Shown in pieces: positions 44,903 through 54,209 of a stretch of DNA of 64,000 nucleotides (its first letter is position 1; the number at the start of each line of letters is the position of its first letter). Source of the stretch: Acidimicrobium ferrooxidans (GTDB lineage: Bacteria; Actinomycetota; Geothermincolia; Fen-727; Anoxymicrobiaceae); NCBI GenBank assembly GCA_020723485.1, contig DYIU01000001.1:879779-943778 (forward strand). Reading direction: 5' to 3'. Below the pieces are notes generated by a model that made no database searches, was not told the DNA's origin, and saw only the letters and a list, made by a program, of their open reading frames with translations. The position numbers were made by a program, and so were the translations under genes.

Positions 44903-44978
44903 GCGGGTGTAGCTCAGCAGGCAGAGCGTCAGCTTCCCAAGCTGAAGGTCGTGGGTTCGAGACCCATCACCCGCTCCA
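44903..44978 (+). tRNA. tRNA-Gly (anticodon CCC), CCA encoded
   Basis: Acceptor stem GCGGGTG (44903-44909) pairs with CACCCGC (44968-44974), then T and an encoded CCA to 44978. The anticodon stem TCAGC/GCTGA holds TTCCCAA, anticodon CCC. Its 3' end resembles three repeats further right (46210, 47535, 48559), which suggests use as an integration site. Confidence 0.95.
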
Positions 44979-45091
44979 GCTCTTTATCGGCTTAGTTAAG
45001 CCACACATTACAATACAAGTAAGATTCTACATGGTTGATTAGCTTAGCTGATTCGGCCTATATTCGGGCAAACTCTTGTTCATTTGGCCAC

Positions 45092-45994
45092 TTATTCTAC
45101 GTTGACATGCGCGCTGATGCGGTCAATGCATGCCCTTATATAGTCAGAGTCGTCCACGGTGATCCTTATAGCCCCGTCCTCGCAGGCGGCGGCACAGCGC
45201 CCGCAGCCCTTGCATTCCTGGCCCACCACGGCCCTTCCGCCCGTGAGCCGCATCTGTTTGTAGATGCAGGCCTCCACGCAGGCACCGCAGCCGGCGCAGT
45301 CCTCCGTGACCTTCACCTCCACGCCCTCCAGCCGCATGATGATATCGCGGACGCCCCGCGACGCGTAGTGGAGGGCGGTGGTCAGGCAGCAGCAGGGGCA
45401 GCACTGGCAGATGGTCATCAGGCGGTTGTGCGGCTTTACCCCCAGCATCACGGAGTCGAAATCAATCCTGCCGATCACCGGCACCAGGCCCATCTCGGTT
45501 CCCGTTCGTAGGTGGTCAAGGGCCTCCTCCCTGCTTACGTGCCGCCCCACACTCGGCTCGATCTCGCGCGCTGCCTCGCCGATGAAGAGGCACCCGCGGT
45601 CGACTGGGAAATCCTTACAATCAAAGGACCTGCGGCAGGGGCAGAAGTTGAGAATCACATGGTGCCCGGCCTGGTTGATGAAATGCTCCACCACGGAGAA
45701 GGGCAAGGCCGTGCCGCCGCTCACCTCCACCCCTTCGTTTACCGGTATGCAGGTAAAGCTGGTGCCCCTAGCCTTCAGGATATGCGGGAGCAGAGAACGC
45801 AGCACCGGCCAGTTGGCCATCTTGAACATGGCGTCCTTGTGTTTGCTACTATCCGCGAACCACTCGAAACTCCTCCCGCTCCTGCCCATCTCCATGAACC
45901 CCCTATACCCCGGCATGGCAAAACGGCATATGCGTGGATGTTGACCGTCGAGTGCTCCAGTAGTCGCAAGTCCTCCCACTATATAGATTGACAT
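45092..45994 (-). CDS. 4Fe-4S protein with extra Cys clusters
   Basis: 300 residues as given; the start is uncertain and an ATG at 45895 with AGGGGG upstream is a good alternative (267 residues). The C-terminus has two 4Fe-4S motifs (CAGCGACVEACIYKQ and CKGCGRCAAACEDGA). Ahead of them lie two unusual clusters: CPCRRSFDC and CQCCPCCC. The middle (GLVPVIGRIDFDSVM, FINQAGHHVILN) resembles electron-transfer subunits without a clear name. It is in the AT-richer stretch after tRNA-Gly. Confidence 0.75.
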   Translation of the reverse strand: MSIYIVGGLATTGALDGQHPRICRFAMPGYRGFMEMGRSGRSFEWFADSSKHKDAMFKMANWPVLRSLLPHILKARGTSFTCIPVNEGVEVSGGTALPFSVVEHFINQAGHHVILNFCPCRRSFDCKDFPVDRGCLFIGEAAREIEPSVGRHVSREEALDHLRTGTEMGLVPVIGRIDFDSVMLGVKPHNRLMTICQCCPCCCLTTALHYASRGVRDIIMRLEGVEVKVTEDCAGCGACVEACIYKQMRLTGGRAVVGQECKGCGRCAAACEDGAIRITVDDSDYIRACIDRISAHVNVE

Positions 45995-46383
45995 TTCCCA
46001 TATGCAACTCCTGATGCAGATATTCTACGAGGCTCTCGAACCCGTCTCCACCATTGAGCAGGTAGTTACCCGACGGGGAGGCAAGGAGCCTGGTGATCAC
46101 TGTGCCCGAGTCGATCTGAGTCGATTATGCAGTGACATGGGATGGTGCTTGATAGTGCAGGCGTTCTTCTCTTCTTGTGTCAGCGGGAATCTTAATGTCG
46201 GGTTAATAGCGAGACGGTTCACCCGCTCCACTCATGAGCGGGGCGTGTACGCGTTCAGAACCAGGTTTTCCGGTAAGCGGAGTCCATATATATACAACAA
46301 TGCAAACCCCGATAAGGATGTATACTTGCAAGGGCTTTCCGCCCCTTCTGTAAGGGGAAAGAGACAGGACAGGATCAAAGGGA
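45995..46383. other. Intergenic region with degraded ORF and repeat R1
   Basis: Nearly 390 bases. A minus-strand frame (45903-46100, with FESLVEYLHQEL) may be the N-terminal remnant of a broken gene. Repeat R1 (46197-46230) lies in it, and a short CCCCTT/AAGGGG hairpin plus AT-rich boxes (46287-46335) precede the rightward RsgA gene and probably hold its promoter. Nothing else recognised. Confidence 0.45.
46197..46230 (+). repeat. Repeat R1 resembling the tRNA-Gly 3' end
   Basis: GTCGGGTTAATAGCGAGACG then GTTCACCCGCTCCA. The last 22 bases match the tRNA-Gly 3' end at 18 of 22 positions (CGAGAC and TCACCCGCTCCA identical). It is nearly identical to R3. Confidence 0.8.
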
Positions 46384-47460
46384 TTGAAAGAAAAGTTGCT
46401 GAACCTGGGTTTCACTGAGGGATTGATCCAGGAATCCGCTCTTTACGAATGCATGTTCCTGGGAAGGGTCGTTGCCCAGTACAAGGACCTGTACAGGGTG
46501 GTCACGGAGAACTCGGAGCTGATCGCGGAGATATCAGGGAAGATGCGCCATGTGTCCGGCGAGATGTCCGATTATCCTGCTGTCGGTGACTTCGTGATGA
46601 TTGACAGGGAGGACGCGCAACACGGCAACGCGATCATCCACGAAATACTGACGAGGAAGAGCGCATTTGTGAGAAGAGCCGCAGGCACGGCCCACGATAT
46701 CCAGGTCGTTGCGGCGAACATAGACACGGTGTTCATCTGCATGTCCCTAAACAGGGATTTCAACTTGCGGAGGCTCGAGAGGTATCTCGCCGTTGCCTGG
46801 GACAGCGGCTCAACCCCGGTGGTTGTGCTCACGAAGGCTGACCTGTGTGATGAGGTGGACTCGAAACTGGTGGAGATGAGTGATGCGACTACCGGGGTCG
46901 ATGTCATCGTCACCTCGAGCATGACCGAGGATGGATACCAGGCGATACTCGAGTACGTGAGAACAGGGCAGACGGTCGCCTTTATCGGTTCGTCCGGCGT
47001 TGGGAAGTCCACCCTGATAAACAGGCTCCTCGGTGAGGATGTCATCGAAACCGGGGAAGTCAGGAAGGGCGACAAGGGGAAACACGTCACAACGAGACGA
47101 GAACTGATAGTCGTTCCGACCGGCGGAGCGGTCATTGATACTCCAGGCATGCGCGAACTCGGCGTAGATTCCGTAGACCTTGCCAGGACCTTCAGCGACA
47201 TCGACGGGCTGGCGGACGGCTGCAGGTTCAAGGATTGCAGTCACGAGACTGAGCCGGGTTGCCGCGTGAGACAGGCGATAGCGGATGGTGAGCTCTCCGA
47301 AGAGCGCCTGGCCAGCTACAAGAAGCTGAAGAAAGAGGCAAGGTACGATGGGCTCAGTTCCAGGGAGATCGACAAAGAGAAGATGAGCGCGATGTACTCT
47401 GGCTTTGACGGGGTCAGGAACGCGCGAGCTTATGTAAAGTCGAAGAAGCGAGAGAGATAG
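46384..47460 (+). CDS. rsgA: Ribosome small-subunit-dependent GTPase A
   Basis: 358 residues, TTG start. The circularly permuted GTPase order is clear: G4 LTKADL first, then G1 GSSGVGKSTLINRL, then G3 DTPGMRELG. The zinc-binding end has the CRFKDCSHETEPGCRV knuckle. It helps mature the 30S subunit by checking the decoding site. Usually a core gene, but here it sits in an AT-richer stretch between tRNA-like repeats, so it may be an acquired extra copy. Confidence 0.93.
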   Translation: MKEKLLNLGFTEGLIQESALYECMFLGRVVAQYKDLYRVVTENSELIAEISGKMRHVSGEMSDYPAVGDFVMIDREDAQHGNAIIHEILTRKSAFVRRAAGTAHDIQVVAANIDTVFICMSLNRDFNLRRLERYLAVAWDSGSTPVVVLTKADLCDEVDSKLVEMSDATTGVDVIVTSSMTEDGYQAILEYVRTGQTVAFIGSSGVGKSTLINRLLGEDVIETGEVRKGDKGKHVTTRRELIVVPTGGAVIDTPGMRELGVDSVDLARTFSDIDGLADGCRFKDCSHETEPGCRVRQAIADGELSEERLASYKKLKKEARYDGLSSREIDKEKMSAMYSGFDGVRNARAYVKSKKRER

Positions 47461-47534
47461 TCCGGGTCGCTGCAAACCGAACCGGTCCCCCGCACCTCAC
47501 GATGCCCGGCTTGATGAGGGTGTGCAGATATGTA

Positions 47535-47554
47535 GAGACGGTTCACCCGCTCCA
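47535..47554 (+). repeat. Repeat R2 resembling the tRNA-Gly 3' end
   Basis: GAGACGGTTCACCCGCTCCA is the same last 20 bases as R1. The upstream half is missing. It lies between RsgA and the decarboxylase-like gene. Confidence 0.75.
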
Positions 47555-47717
47555 CGCTATCATGGTCAATTCTTGATAAGGTAAGCAAGCTACAGGTAGA
47601 TGTTTGCAGATTTTTTCTGCATTTCTTGTTCAGATGATATACTCATACGAGCGGCGACAAGCACCAGTCAGAACCATGGGAAGACTACGCCCGTAGGCTT
47701 CGAAGGGGGATGGTCTC

Positions 47718-48554
47718 ATGTCGGACGATTTCTTCTCCACGGTGCAGCAGATCGACTTGAAGGTCGAGGAATTCGAGTTCAAAGCCCCAGTCTTCTATTA
47801 CGATTTCCGAGACATGCTGGCGGTCTTTCCCGCCCGGTTGTCGGAGATCAGGAAACTGATGCCCGACAAGAGGTTGAGTCCCGCGCAGCTGGTTCCAGGC
47901 ATTGGAGCAGTAATGATGGGCGCCCTGGAGTACTCTGACACCGGCATCGGGCCTTATAACGAATTCAGCTTTGCTATCCTGGTCAACTCGCCGGATTTCC
48001 TTCCGCTTCCGGGCTATAACATGCTGCGCCAGCAGCTGCGTATGTATAACCATGTCTACATACACAGGCTTCCCGTTGATTCGAGGATAGCCCTTGTAGG
48101 CGGCCTCATGTTCGGCTTCCCGAAGTTCATGGCATCGATCGAGTTCGACGATACGGACCAGTGGACCAGCTGCGAAGTGAGCAAGGGCGGCGAGCTCCTG
48201 TGGAGGCTGAGGGGGAGGAAGATCCCTGCCACTCGTTATGACGAGATGAGGATGTTCGCTCACCTGTACCTGCAAGGCCAGCCGACGTGTCTCGAATTCA
48301 GGCTGAACGTGCTGGAATACGGGATGAGCGTAAAACCTACGGACGCAGAACTGGAGTTGGGCAGCCATCCTGTTGCGGAAGAGCTACGGCGCGCCCTCCT
48401 GTCAACCAGACCCTTGATGTATCTGAACGCCACTAAGACTCAGGCCATACTGTTCGGGCCCGAAGGCGTCTCGATGCCGGTTCTGGAGCAGTTTCTAAAA
48501 GGGAAGCTCATGAAAGAGGTGGACGAGTTCGTGGGCCAGGTGACGTCGGGTTAA
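47718..48554 (+). CDS. Acetoacetate decarboxylase family protein
   Basis: 278 residues, AAGGGGG before the ATG. The ADC fold is visible from GIGPYNEFSFAI and the catalytic-lysine block FGFPKFMASIEF, with PKxxA in place. Real acetoacetate decarboxylase makes acetone and CO2; many family members have other beta-keto substrates. It lies in the tRNA-Gly region. Its last bases form the start of repeat R3, and an ADC gene with no CoA-transferase next to it leaves the role open. Confidence 0.87.
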   Translation: MSDDFFSTVQQIDLKVEEFEFKAPVFYYDFRDMLAVFPARLSEIRKLMPDKRLSPAQLVPGIGAVMMGALEYSDTGIGPYNEFSFAILVNSPDFLPLPGYNMLRQQLRMYNHVYIHRLPVDSRIALVGGLMFGFPKFMASIEFDDTDQWTSCEVSKGGELLWRLRGRKIPATRYDEMRMFAHLYLQGQPTCLEFRLNVLEYGMSVKPTDAELELGSHPVAEELRRALLSTRPLMYLNATKTQAILFGPEGVSMPVLEQFLKGKLMKEVDEFVGQVTSG

Positions 48555-48577
48555 TAGCGAGACGGTTCACCGCTCCA
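48545..48577 (+). repeat. Repeat R3 resembling the tRNA-Gly 3' end
   Basis: Identical to R1 except for one missing C (CACCGCTCCA). The first bases encode the end of the decarboxylase gene (TCGGGTTAA includes its stop). Confidence 0.8.
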
Positions 48578-48740
48578 TCTTGGCCAGACATGCATCTGGC
48601 AAAGGATACTCTCTGGTCAACGGTCTTGAAGACCGTTGAGCCTCGAAAGGTGCTCCGTGGGTCCGGTCTTTCTCCCCCCACCGAATGACCCGATTCCGAT
48701 GGGATATACTGGTGGTGAAATCCACTCAGGAGGCATGGGG

Positions 48741-51626
48741 ATGATTCTCGATAAGACGAAAAGGATGCAATTCCTGCCGTGCAGATACTGGAGAGCCACA
48801 CAGGTGGTGGCCATCACCGTCGCTGCACTGCTTCTCTTTGCCACCGGCGCGGTGGCGGCGTGGCCCGAGGCGCAGTGGGTATCCGTTGACCTGTACGATA
48901 ATGATGTCCCTCTGATCGCTGTCGATCCCGCTGGAAATCCCAATGTCGTGTGGCGCGGATCCGATGGGTCTAACGGTCACGTCTACTACGCTGAGAACAA
49001 CGGCAGCGGGTGGAACCCGGACCCGGTATCCAGTGGCGTCTCGACCTCGAACTGGTACCCTCACATGGCGCTCGATTCGGCTGGAAACCCCAACATCGTA
49101 TGGTCCGGGTGGGTGAGCTCGGTCGAACAGATCTACTACGCCGAGAACACCGGGAGCGGGTGGACGCCACAGAAAGTCTCCCTCGGCACCTCTACGGCGA
49201 ACGAGGATCCACAGATAGCGCTCGATTCGGCTGGAAACCCCCATGTTGTATGGTACGGGACCGAGGGCTCGAGTAAACAGATCTATTACGCGGAGAACAC
49301 CGGGGGCGCCTGGCCCATCCCACAGAAGATATCCACCGGCGCGGCGCCCAACAACTATTTCCCGCGGCTTGCCCTGGACCCCGATGGAAATCCCAATGTG
49401 GTGTGGTATGGGATCGATGGCTCAAACTTCAACGTCTACTACGCGGAGAGCGACGGAGGCCCATGGACGCCACAAATGGTATCTACAGGAACAAATAATA
49501 GAAACCCGCAGATAGCGATAGACGGGGCCGGACACCCAAACGTGGTGTGGTGGGGGTGGGACGGCTCTACGGCTCAGATCTACTACGCCGAGAACGCCGG
49601 GAGCGGTTGGACGCCACAGATGGTCTCAACCACGTCGACCGGTAACATATCTCCCCAGATAGCGCTCGACTCGGAGGGAAACCCGAACGTGGTGTGGTGC
49701 GGGAGCGACGGCTCTACCAACCACATCTACTACGCCGAGAACACCGGGAGCGGTTGGGCACCGCAGTTGATATCCGCGACGTCGACGGACAACGAAGTTC
49801 CCCAGATCGTGCTCGATCCTGGTGGAAATCCCAGGGTGGTTTGGGGAGGGTCGTCGGGGGGGTCAAATACGATGGCCTGCTACGCGGAGAACAACGGAGG
49901 TGCCTGGACATCGCAGGTGTTGCCATCAGGCATCTCGACCGACGTCCGCAACCCGCAGCTGGCCCTTAGCTCTACAGGGAACCCGAACGTGGTCTGGTGG
50001 GGCCCCGACAACGTGCACGACTTCGAGCATATCTTCTACTCCGCACCGACTATCCCCACCGTGACCACGACCGCGCCTGGCGGTGTGACCTCTACCAGCG
50101 CGGTCTCAGGAGGCAACGTCACCGATGACGGGGGAGCACCGGTGACGGAGCGGGGCGTCTGCTGGAGCACCTCACCCAATCCGATAATATCAGGCGAACA
50201 CACCGTGGACGGCAACGGGATAGGCACCTTCTCAAGCGACATACCGGCGCTCAACCCGGGCACCCTCTACTACGTGCGGGCATACGCCACGAACTCCGCG
50301 GGGACAGGCTATGGTGACCAGAAGTCCTTCACCACACTATACCAAGCCGAGACCTCCTACCTCGCCGAGGGCACCAACGCCTGGGGATTCTCCACCTACA
50401 TAACGCTCGAGAACCCCTATCAGCTCGCATTGCACGCGAAGCTGACCTACATGGACCCGAGCGGCCCGACGGCGGGAAAGGGGATACTGAAGAGCCGCAC
50501 CCTGGTGCTGCCCCCTGCCTCCCAGACCACCGTCTCATCCATGTCGGACATCGGGGAGATAGACTTCGCCACCAAGGTGGAGTGCACCGAGGGCTACGGC
50601 ATAGGGATAGACCGCACGATGTTCTGGACCGGGAAGGGCGCTGCGTGCCCGGGCTACCACTCATCAGTCGCGAGCGGTTCCCTGTCAAACACCTGGTACA
50701 TGCCCGAAGGCAGCTCAAACTGGGGGTTCGAGACCTGGACCTGCGCCTTCAACCCGAACGCCGACCCGGCGAACGTCACTCTCACCTACAACACACAAGA
50801 TGGCCCGGTGACCGTGCATAAGACCATACCCCCGCACGCGCGGGCCACCTGGCCCATGGTGGACGATGTGGGAGCGGCGGACGCCTCCATACAGATTGAG
50901 AGCGACCAGCCGCTGGTGGCGGAGAGGAGCATGTACCGAGACGACCACAGGGAGGGCTCCTGCTCGATAGGCGCCACCGATCCCACCCTGACGTTCTTCC
51001 TGGCCGAGGGGGCGACAGGGTACGACGCTGACTTCGTCACCTATGTCCTCGTCCAGAACCCTGGAACAGAGACCAACAAGGTCTCCATAACCTACAACAC
51101 AGGCTCCGGCCCTGTGCCGGGACCGGCTTTCGAGATGGCCCCGGGCTCCCGCAAGACGGTCAGGGTGAACGATACCCTGCCGCTGAACACTGACTTCTCG
51201 ACGACGGTACAAGGCACGGAGTCACTCGTAGCGGAGCGGGCCATGTACTGGGATGCCGGCAGCGGAGAGGCCTTCCATGCTTCGATCGGGCTCTCGATAC
51301 CGCATGTCTTCTTCATGCTCCCCGACGGGCAGACGGGCAACGGCTTCGAGACCTGGACGGTGGTCTCCAACATCTACCAGGAGGAAGTCGAGGTCCGCGT
51401 CACCTACCTCCCGCAGGACGGGAAAGGCGAGCCGGTCTCCTTCACCGCGAAGATACCCCCGCTCTCCCGCAGATCGTTCAACATGGCCGACAAGGTGCCG
51501 TCCGGCAGGGCGGCCGCCATGGTCGAGTCCCTGGGCGAGGGTGAGCCCGACCCGATCCTGGTCGAACGGGCCATGTACATGAACCAGAAGGGAGCGGGAA
51601 CCAGTACCATCGGTTCCTGCGGGTGA
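48741..51626 (+). CDS. Exported protein: 8 beta-propeller-type repeats, a fibronectin-like domain and four C-terminal repeats
   Basis: 961 residues from the second of two close ATGs, spaced correctly from AGGAGG. A signal peptide (VVAITVAALLLFATGAVAA) is followed by eight repeats of about 50 residues (core LALD..GNPNVVW-G..GS...IYYAEN), probably an eight-bladed propeller, with closely similar DNA too. A fibronectin-like domain (TVTTTAPGGVTSTSAVSGG to DQKSFTTL) and then four repeats of the surface module open at about 50352, 50694, 50990 and 51306. The last ends at the C-terminus. Probably a surface binding protein; ligand unknown. Confidence 0.88.
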   Translation: MILDKTKRMQFLPCRYWRATQVVAITVAALLLFATGAVAAWPEAQWVSVDLYDNDVPLIAVDPAGNPNVVWRGSDGSNGHVYYAENNGSGWNPDPVSSGVSTSNWYPHMALDSAGNPNIVWSGWVSSVEQIYYAENTGSGWTPQKVSLGTSTANEDPQIALDSAGNPHVVWYGTEGSSKQIYYAENTGGAWPIPQKISTGAAPNNYFPRLALDPDGNPNVVWYGIDGSNFNVYYAESDGGPWTPQMVSTGTNNRNPQIAIDGAGHPNVVWWGWDGSTAQIYYAENAGSGWTPQMVSTTSTGNISPQIALDSEGNPNVVWCGSDGSTNHIYYAENTGSGWAPQLISATSTDNEVPQIVLDPGGNPRVVWGGSSGGSNTMACYAENNGGAWTSQVLPSGISTDVRNPQLALSSTGNPNVVWWGPDNVHDFEHIFYSAPTIPTVTTTAPGGVTSTSAVSGGNVTDDGGAPVTERGVCWSTSPNPIISGEHTVDGNGIGTFSSDIPALNPGTLYYVRAYATNSAGTGYGDQKSFTTLYQAETSYLAEGTNAWGFSTYITLENPYQLALHAKLTYMDPSGPTAGKGILKSRTLVLPPASQTTVSSMSDIGEIDFATKVECTEGYGIGIDRTMFWTGKGAACPGYHSSVASGSLSNTWYMPEGSSNWGFETWTCAFNPNADPANVTLTYNTQDGPVTVHKTIPPHARATWPMVDDVGAADASIQIESDQPLVAERSMYRDDHREGSCSIGATDPTLTFFLAEGATGYDADFVTYVLVQNPGTETNKVSITYNTGSGPVPGPAFEMAPGSRKTVRVNDTLPLNTDFSTTVQGTESLVAERAMYWDAGSGEAFHASIGLSIPHVFFMLPDGQTGNGFETWTVVSNIYQEEVEVRVTYLPQDGKGEPVSFTAKIPPLSRRSFNMADKVPSGRAAAMVESLGEGEPDPILVERAMYMNQKGAGTSTIGSCG

Positions 51627-51638
51627 CACTAGCGACCG

Positions 51639-51657
51639 GCTCCCGCGGGACGGGAGC
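51639..51657 (+). terminator. Weak hairpin after the propeller gene
   Basis: GCTCCCG pairs with CGGGAGC around a 5-base loop, 12 bases after the stop. There is no T-tract, so termination is uncertain. Confidence 0.3.
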
Positions 51658-51752
51658 GAACAGCCAAAACCAGGTGACGCCGGACTGCGATAGAATGCCT
51701 GAGCCGGTGTTCGGCTCGACCATTTGACCGTCAGTATCTACGGGGGACCGGC

Positions 51753-53189
51753 TTGGCGCTGACTTCCGTCCACTTTGTTTGGTTCTTCATCGTAACGGTG
51801 TTGCTGTACTTCGCCCTCCCGCAGCGCTGGCGCTGGGTGGTGCTGCTGGCAGCGAGCTACTACTTCTACATGTGCGCCGAGCCCCGGTTTGCTCTGGTGA
51901 TGCTCGCCACCACCGGTATCACCTATGCGAGCGGCCTGTTGATGAGCCGGAGAGACACCAGGGAGGTGCGCCGCCGGTTCCTTCTCGCCGGGCTCGCCGC
52001 GGACCTGGGGCTGCTCTTCATCTTCAAGTACCTGGACTTCTCCCTGCACGCCGTTGAAGAGGCGCTCTCGAGCATCAACGTCATCGTCAACATGCCGGAG
52101 ATGAGGTGGCTGGTTCCCCTGGGAATATCCTTCTACACCCTGCAGTCGCTCTCGTATCTCTTCGACGTTTACAAGGGCAAGATGGCGGCGGAGCGTCACC
52201 CCGGCTACCTGGCGGCCTACGTATCGTTCTTCCCTACGGTGACGGCCGGGCCGATAGAACGCGGCGCCCACCTCATTCCCCAGTTGCACGAGCGGCACGA
52301 GTTCAGCTACCAGAGGACGGTCTATGCGCTCCAGCTCATCGCCTGGGGATTGTTCAAGAAACTGGTAGTGGCGGACCGGCTCGCCTTTCTGGTCAACCAG
52401 GTGTACGGCGACGTGCGCTCATACAGCGGGCTGCCCCTGGTGCTCGCCACCCTGCTCTTTGCCGTCCAGCTCTACGCTGACTTTTCCGGCTATACGGACA
52501 TCGTGAGGGGTTGTGCCTCAGTGATGGGTTTCGACATCCTCGAAAACTTCAACCTGCCGTACTTCGCGAAGAGCATCAGCGAGTTCTGGCGTCGCTGGCA
52601 CATGTCCATGACCTCATGGTTCCGTGATTACCTCTACATCCCGTTGGGCGGCAACCGGCGCGGGACGGCGCGGACGTACCTGAACATCCTCATCGTGTTC
52701 CTGGCCAGCGGCCTGTGGCACGGCGCGAGCTGGACTTTCGTGGCATGGGGCGCGCTGCATGCCGGATACATGATGGTGGGGCGTGCGACGGCCGGCGCCA
52801 GGGAGGCATTGTGGGAGCGGACGGGCGTTGACCCCGGGGGCAGGGCAGTCGGTGTCTTAAAGGCACTCGCGACGTTCCTGCTGGTGGATTTTGCCTGGAT
52901 ACTGTTCCGTGCCGACTCACTGGCGGACGCGGGCTACATAATCCGCAACCTGTTCAGCAGCGGCGCGGGCAGCTTGTCCGTAGTGGTAGGCGCAAGGGGA
53001 TTCGCGCTCGACTGCGTCGTGATAGCCCTGTTCCTCGCGGCGGAACTCGTGCAGCTGCGCGGCCCCCTGCTTGAGATAGTGGGCAGGCAGCGCCTGGCAG
53101 TGCGCTGGGCACTCTATTGCTCGGTTGTGCTTTCCGTCCTCCTGCTAGGTGTGGCGGGGAGCCAGCAGTTCGTGTACGTGCAGTTCTAG
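51753..53189 (+). CDS. MBOAT-family O-acyltransferase (AlgI-like)
   Basis: 478 residues, TTG start with GGGGGA upstream. About ten membrane helices. The MBOAT signature is seen in FSGYTDIVRGCASVMGF, EFWRRWHMSMTSWFRDYLYIPLGG and the catalytic His region LASGLWHGASWTF. Such proteins move acyl groups across the membrane for polysaccharide or lipid modification. The next gene is a matching SGNH-like protein 10 bases on. Confidence 0.93.
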   Translation: MALTSVHFVWFFIVTVLLYFALPQRWRWVVLLAASYYFYMCAEPRFALVMLATTGITYASGLLMSRRDTREVRRRFLLAGLAADLGLLFIFKYLDFSLHAVEEALSSINVIVNMPEMRWLVPLGISFYTLQSLSYLFDVYKGKMAAERHPGYLAAYVSFFPTVTAGPIERGAHLIPQLHERHEFSYQRTVYALQLIAWGLFKKLVVADRLAFLVNQVYGDVRSYSGLPLVLATLLFAVQLYADFSGYTDIVRGCASVMGFDILENFNLPYFAKSISEFWRRWHMSMTSWFRDYLYIPLGGNRRGTARTYLNILIVFLASGLWHGASWTFVAWGALHAGYMMVGRATAGAREALWERTGVDPGGRAVGVLKALATFLLVDFAWILFRADSLADAGYIIRNLFSSGAGSLSVVVGARGFALDCVVIALFLAAELVQLRGPLLEIVGRQRLAVRWALYCSVVLSVLLLGVAGSQQFVYVQF

Positions 53190-53199
53190 AGGAGAGAAC

Positions 53200-54147
53200 A
53201 TGAAGAGGCTGATAGCTAGACTCATGGTCCTGGCGGCGCTGGTAGCGCTGGCGCTCCTCGCTATCAACAGCCTCTACATTCGCACCGGGGGCTACAGGAA
53301 CAAGCTCGAGTTCCAGGGAACGAACAGGTTTCACGAGGTGCCCGGAGGGCTGGAGGTGGTGAACTTCGGTTCCTCCCACGGAGCCTGGGCGTTCGATTAT
53401 AAAGCCGCGGGGGTCAAAGGGTTCAACTTCGGGCTCGGCGCCCAGGACTACTACTACGACTACCAGCTCGCGAAACGTTTCGCGGGCCGGCTCGCCGACG
53501 GCTGCGTGGTCATTATCCCGGTCTCCTTTTTCTCGTTCGGACTCAACCAGCGCGAGAGCCGGAACATGCGGTATGACTACCGGTACTACGGCATCCTCCC
53601 CTACGGGGACATCCACGGACACAACGCGCTCGACTACGTCAAATACAGGTGGCTCCCGGTCCTGTTCGAGGCCGAGCGCCTCGAATGGATAGTACGGGAC
53701 CAGGTGCCCCGCGAGCACGGCTTCAAGCACCTCGAGAAGAACAAGTTCACCGCGAAGAAGCTGGCCTCAGTGGGACGAAACAGGGCGGAGTACCACAAGC
53801 GCCTGATAGACCAGCCGGAGTCGGTCTACGAATACAACCGGGTGAACCTCGAAGAGCTCATCTCTTACTGCCGGGAGCATGGCTGGCGGCCCGTGCTCGT
53901 CACCACCCCGTACACCAGCCAGTACACCGGTAACTTCTCCAGTGATTTCATGGACGACTTCCACGACAGGGTGGAGGCTGTCAGCGAGAAATACGGGGTG
54001 CCGTATCTCGATTTCTCCCGGAGCGCGCCATACAACGGCGACATCGAGCTGTTCTGCGACTCCGATCACCTGAACGTCAGGGGGAGGGAGCGCTTCACCG
54101 GCGAGGTCATCGACACGCTGCGGGAGATGGGCATGCTGGAGAGATAG
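53200..54147 (+). CDS. SGNH-like protein, partner of the MBOAT
   Basis: 315 residues; ATG 53200 has GGAG upstream. An N-terminal signal anchor (LMVLAALVALALLAI) is followed by a hydrolase-like domain. NFGSSHGAWAF holds the Ser of block I (as in AlgX/DltD-type acyltransferases) and the end has DSDHLNVRGRERF with the Asp and His. It would receive the acyl group from the MBOAT and attach it to an exported polysaccharide. The substrate is unknown. Confidence 0.85.
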   Translation: MKRLIARLMVLAALVALALLAINSLYIRTGGYRNKLEFQGTNRFHEVPGGLEVVNFGSSHGAWAFDYKAAGVKGFNFGLGAQDYYYDYQLAKRFAGRLADGCVVIIPVSFFSFGLNQRESRNMRYDYRYYGILPYGDIHGHNALDYVKYRWLPVLFEAERLEWIVRDQVPREHGFKHLEKNKFTAKKLASVGRNRAEYHKRLIDQPESVYEYNRVNLEELISYCREHGWRPVLVTTPYTSQYTGNFSSDFMDDFHDRVEAVSEKYGVPYLDFSRSAPYNGDIELFCDSDHLNVRGRERFTGEVIDTLREMGMLER

Positions 54148-54209
54148 CCTGTAGTGAATGCAGGTGTGTTGAGGCGGTCACCCGCGCCAGGTCAGTGAAC
54201 CCTCCGGCG

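Noticed and set aside
45903-46100. 65-residue minus-strand frame upstream of the Fe-S protein
   Set aside because: No family match and it overlaps the 5' end of the Fe-S frame; kept only as a possible gene remnant.
48960-50000. Regular direct DNA repeats that could look like a CRISPR array
   Set aside because: The period (~150 bases) and the continuous frame show they encode propeller repeats; there are no constant repeats with unique spacers.
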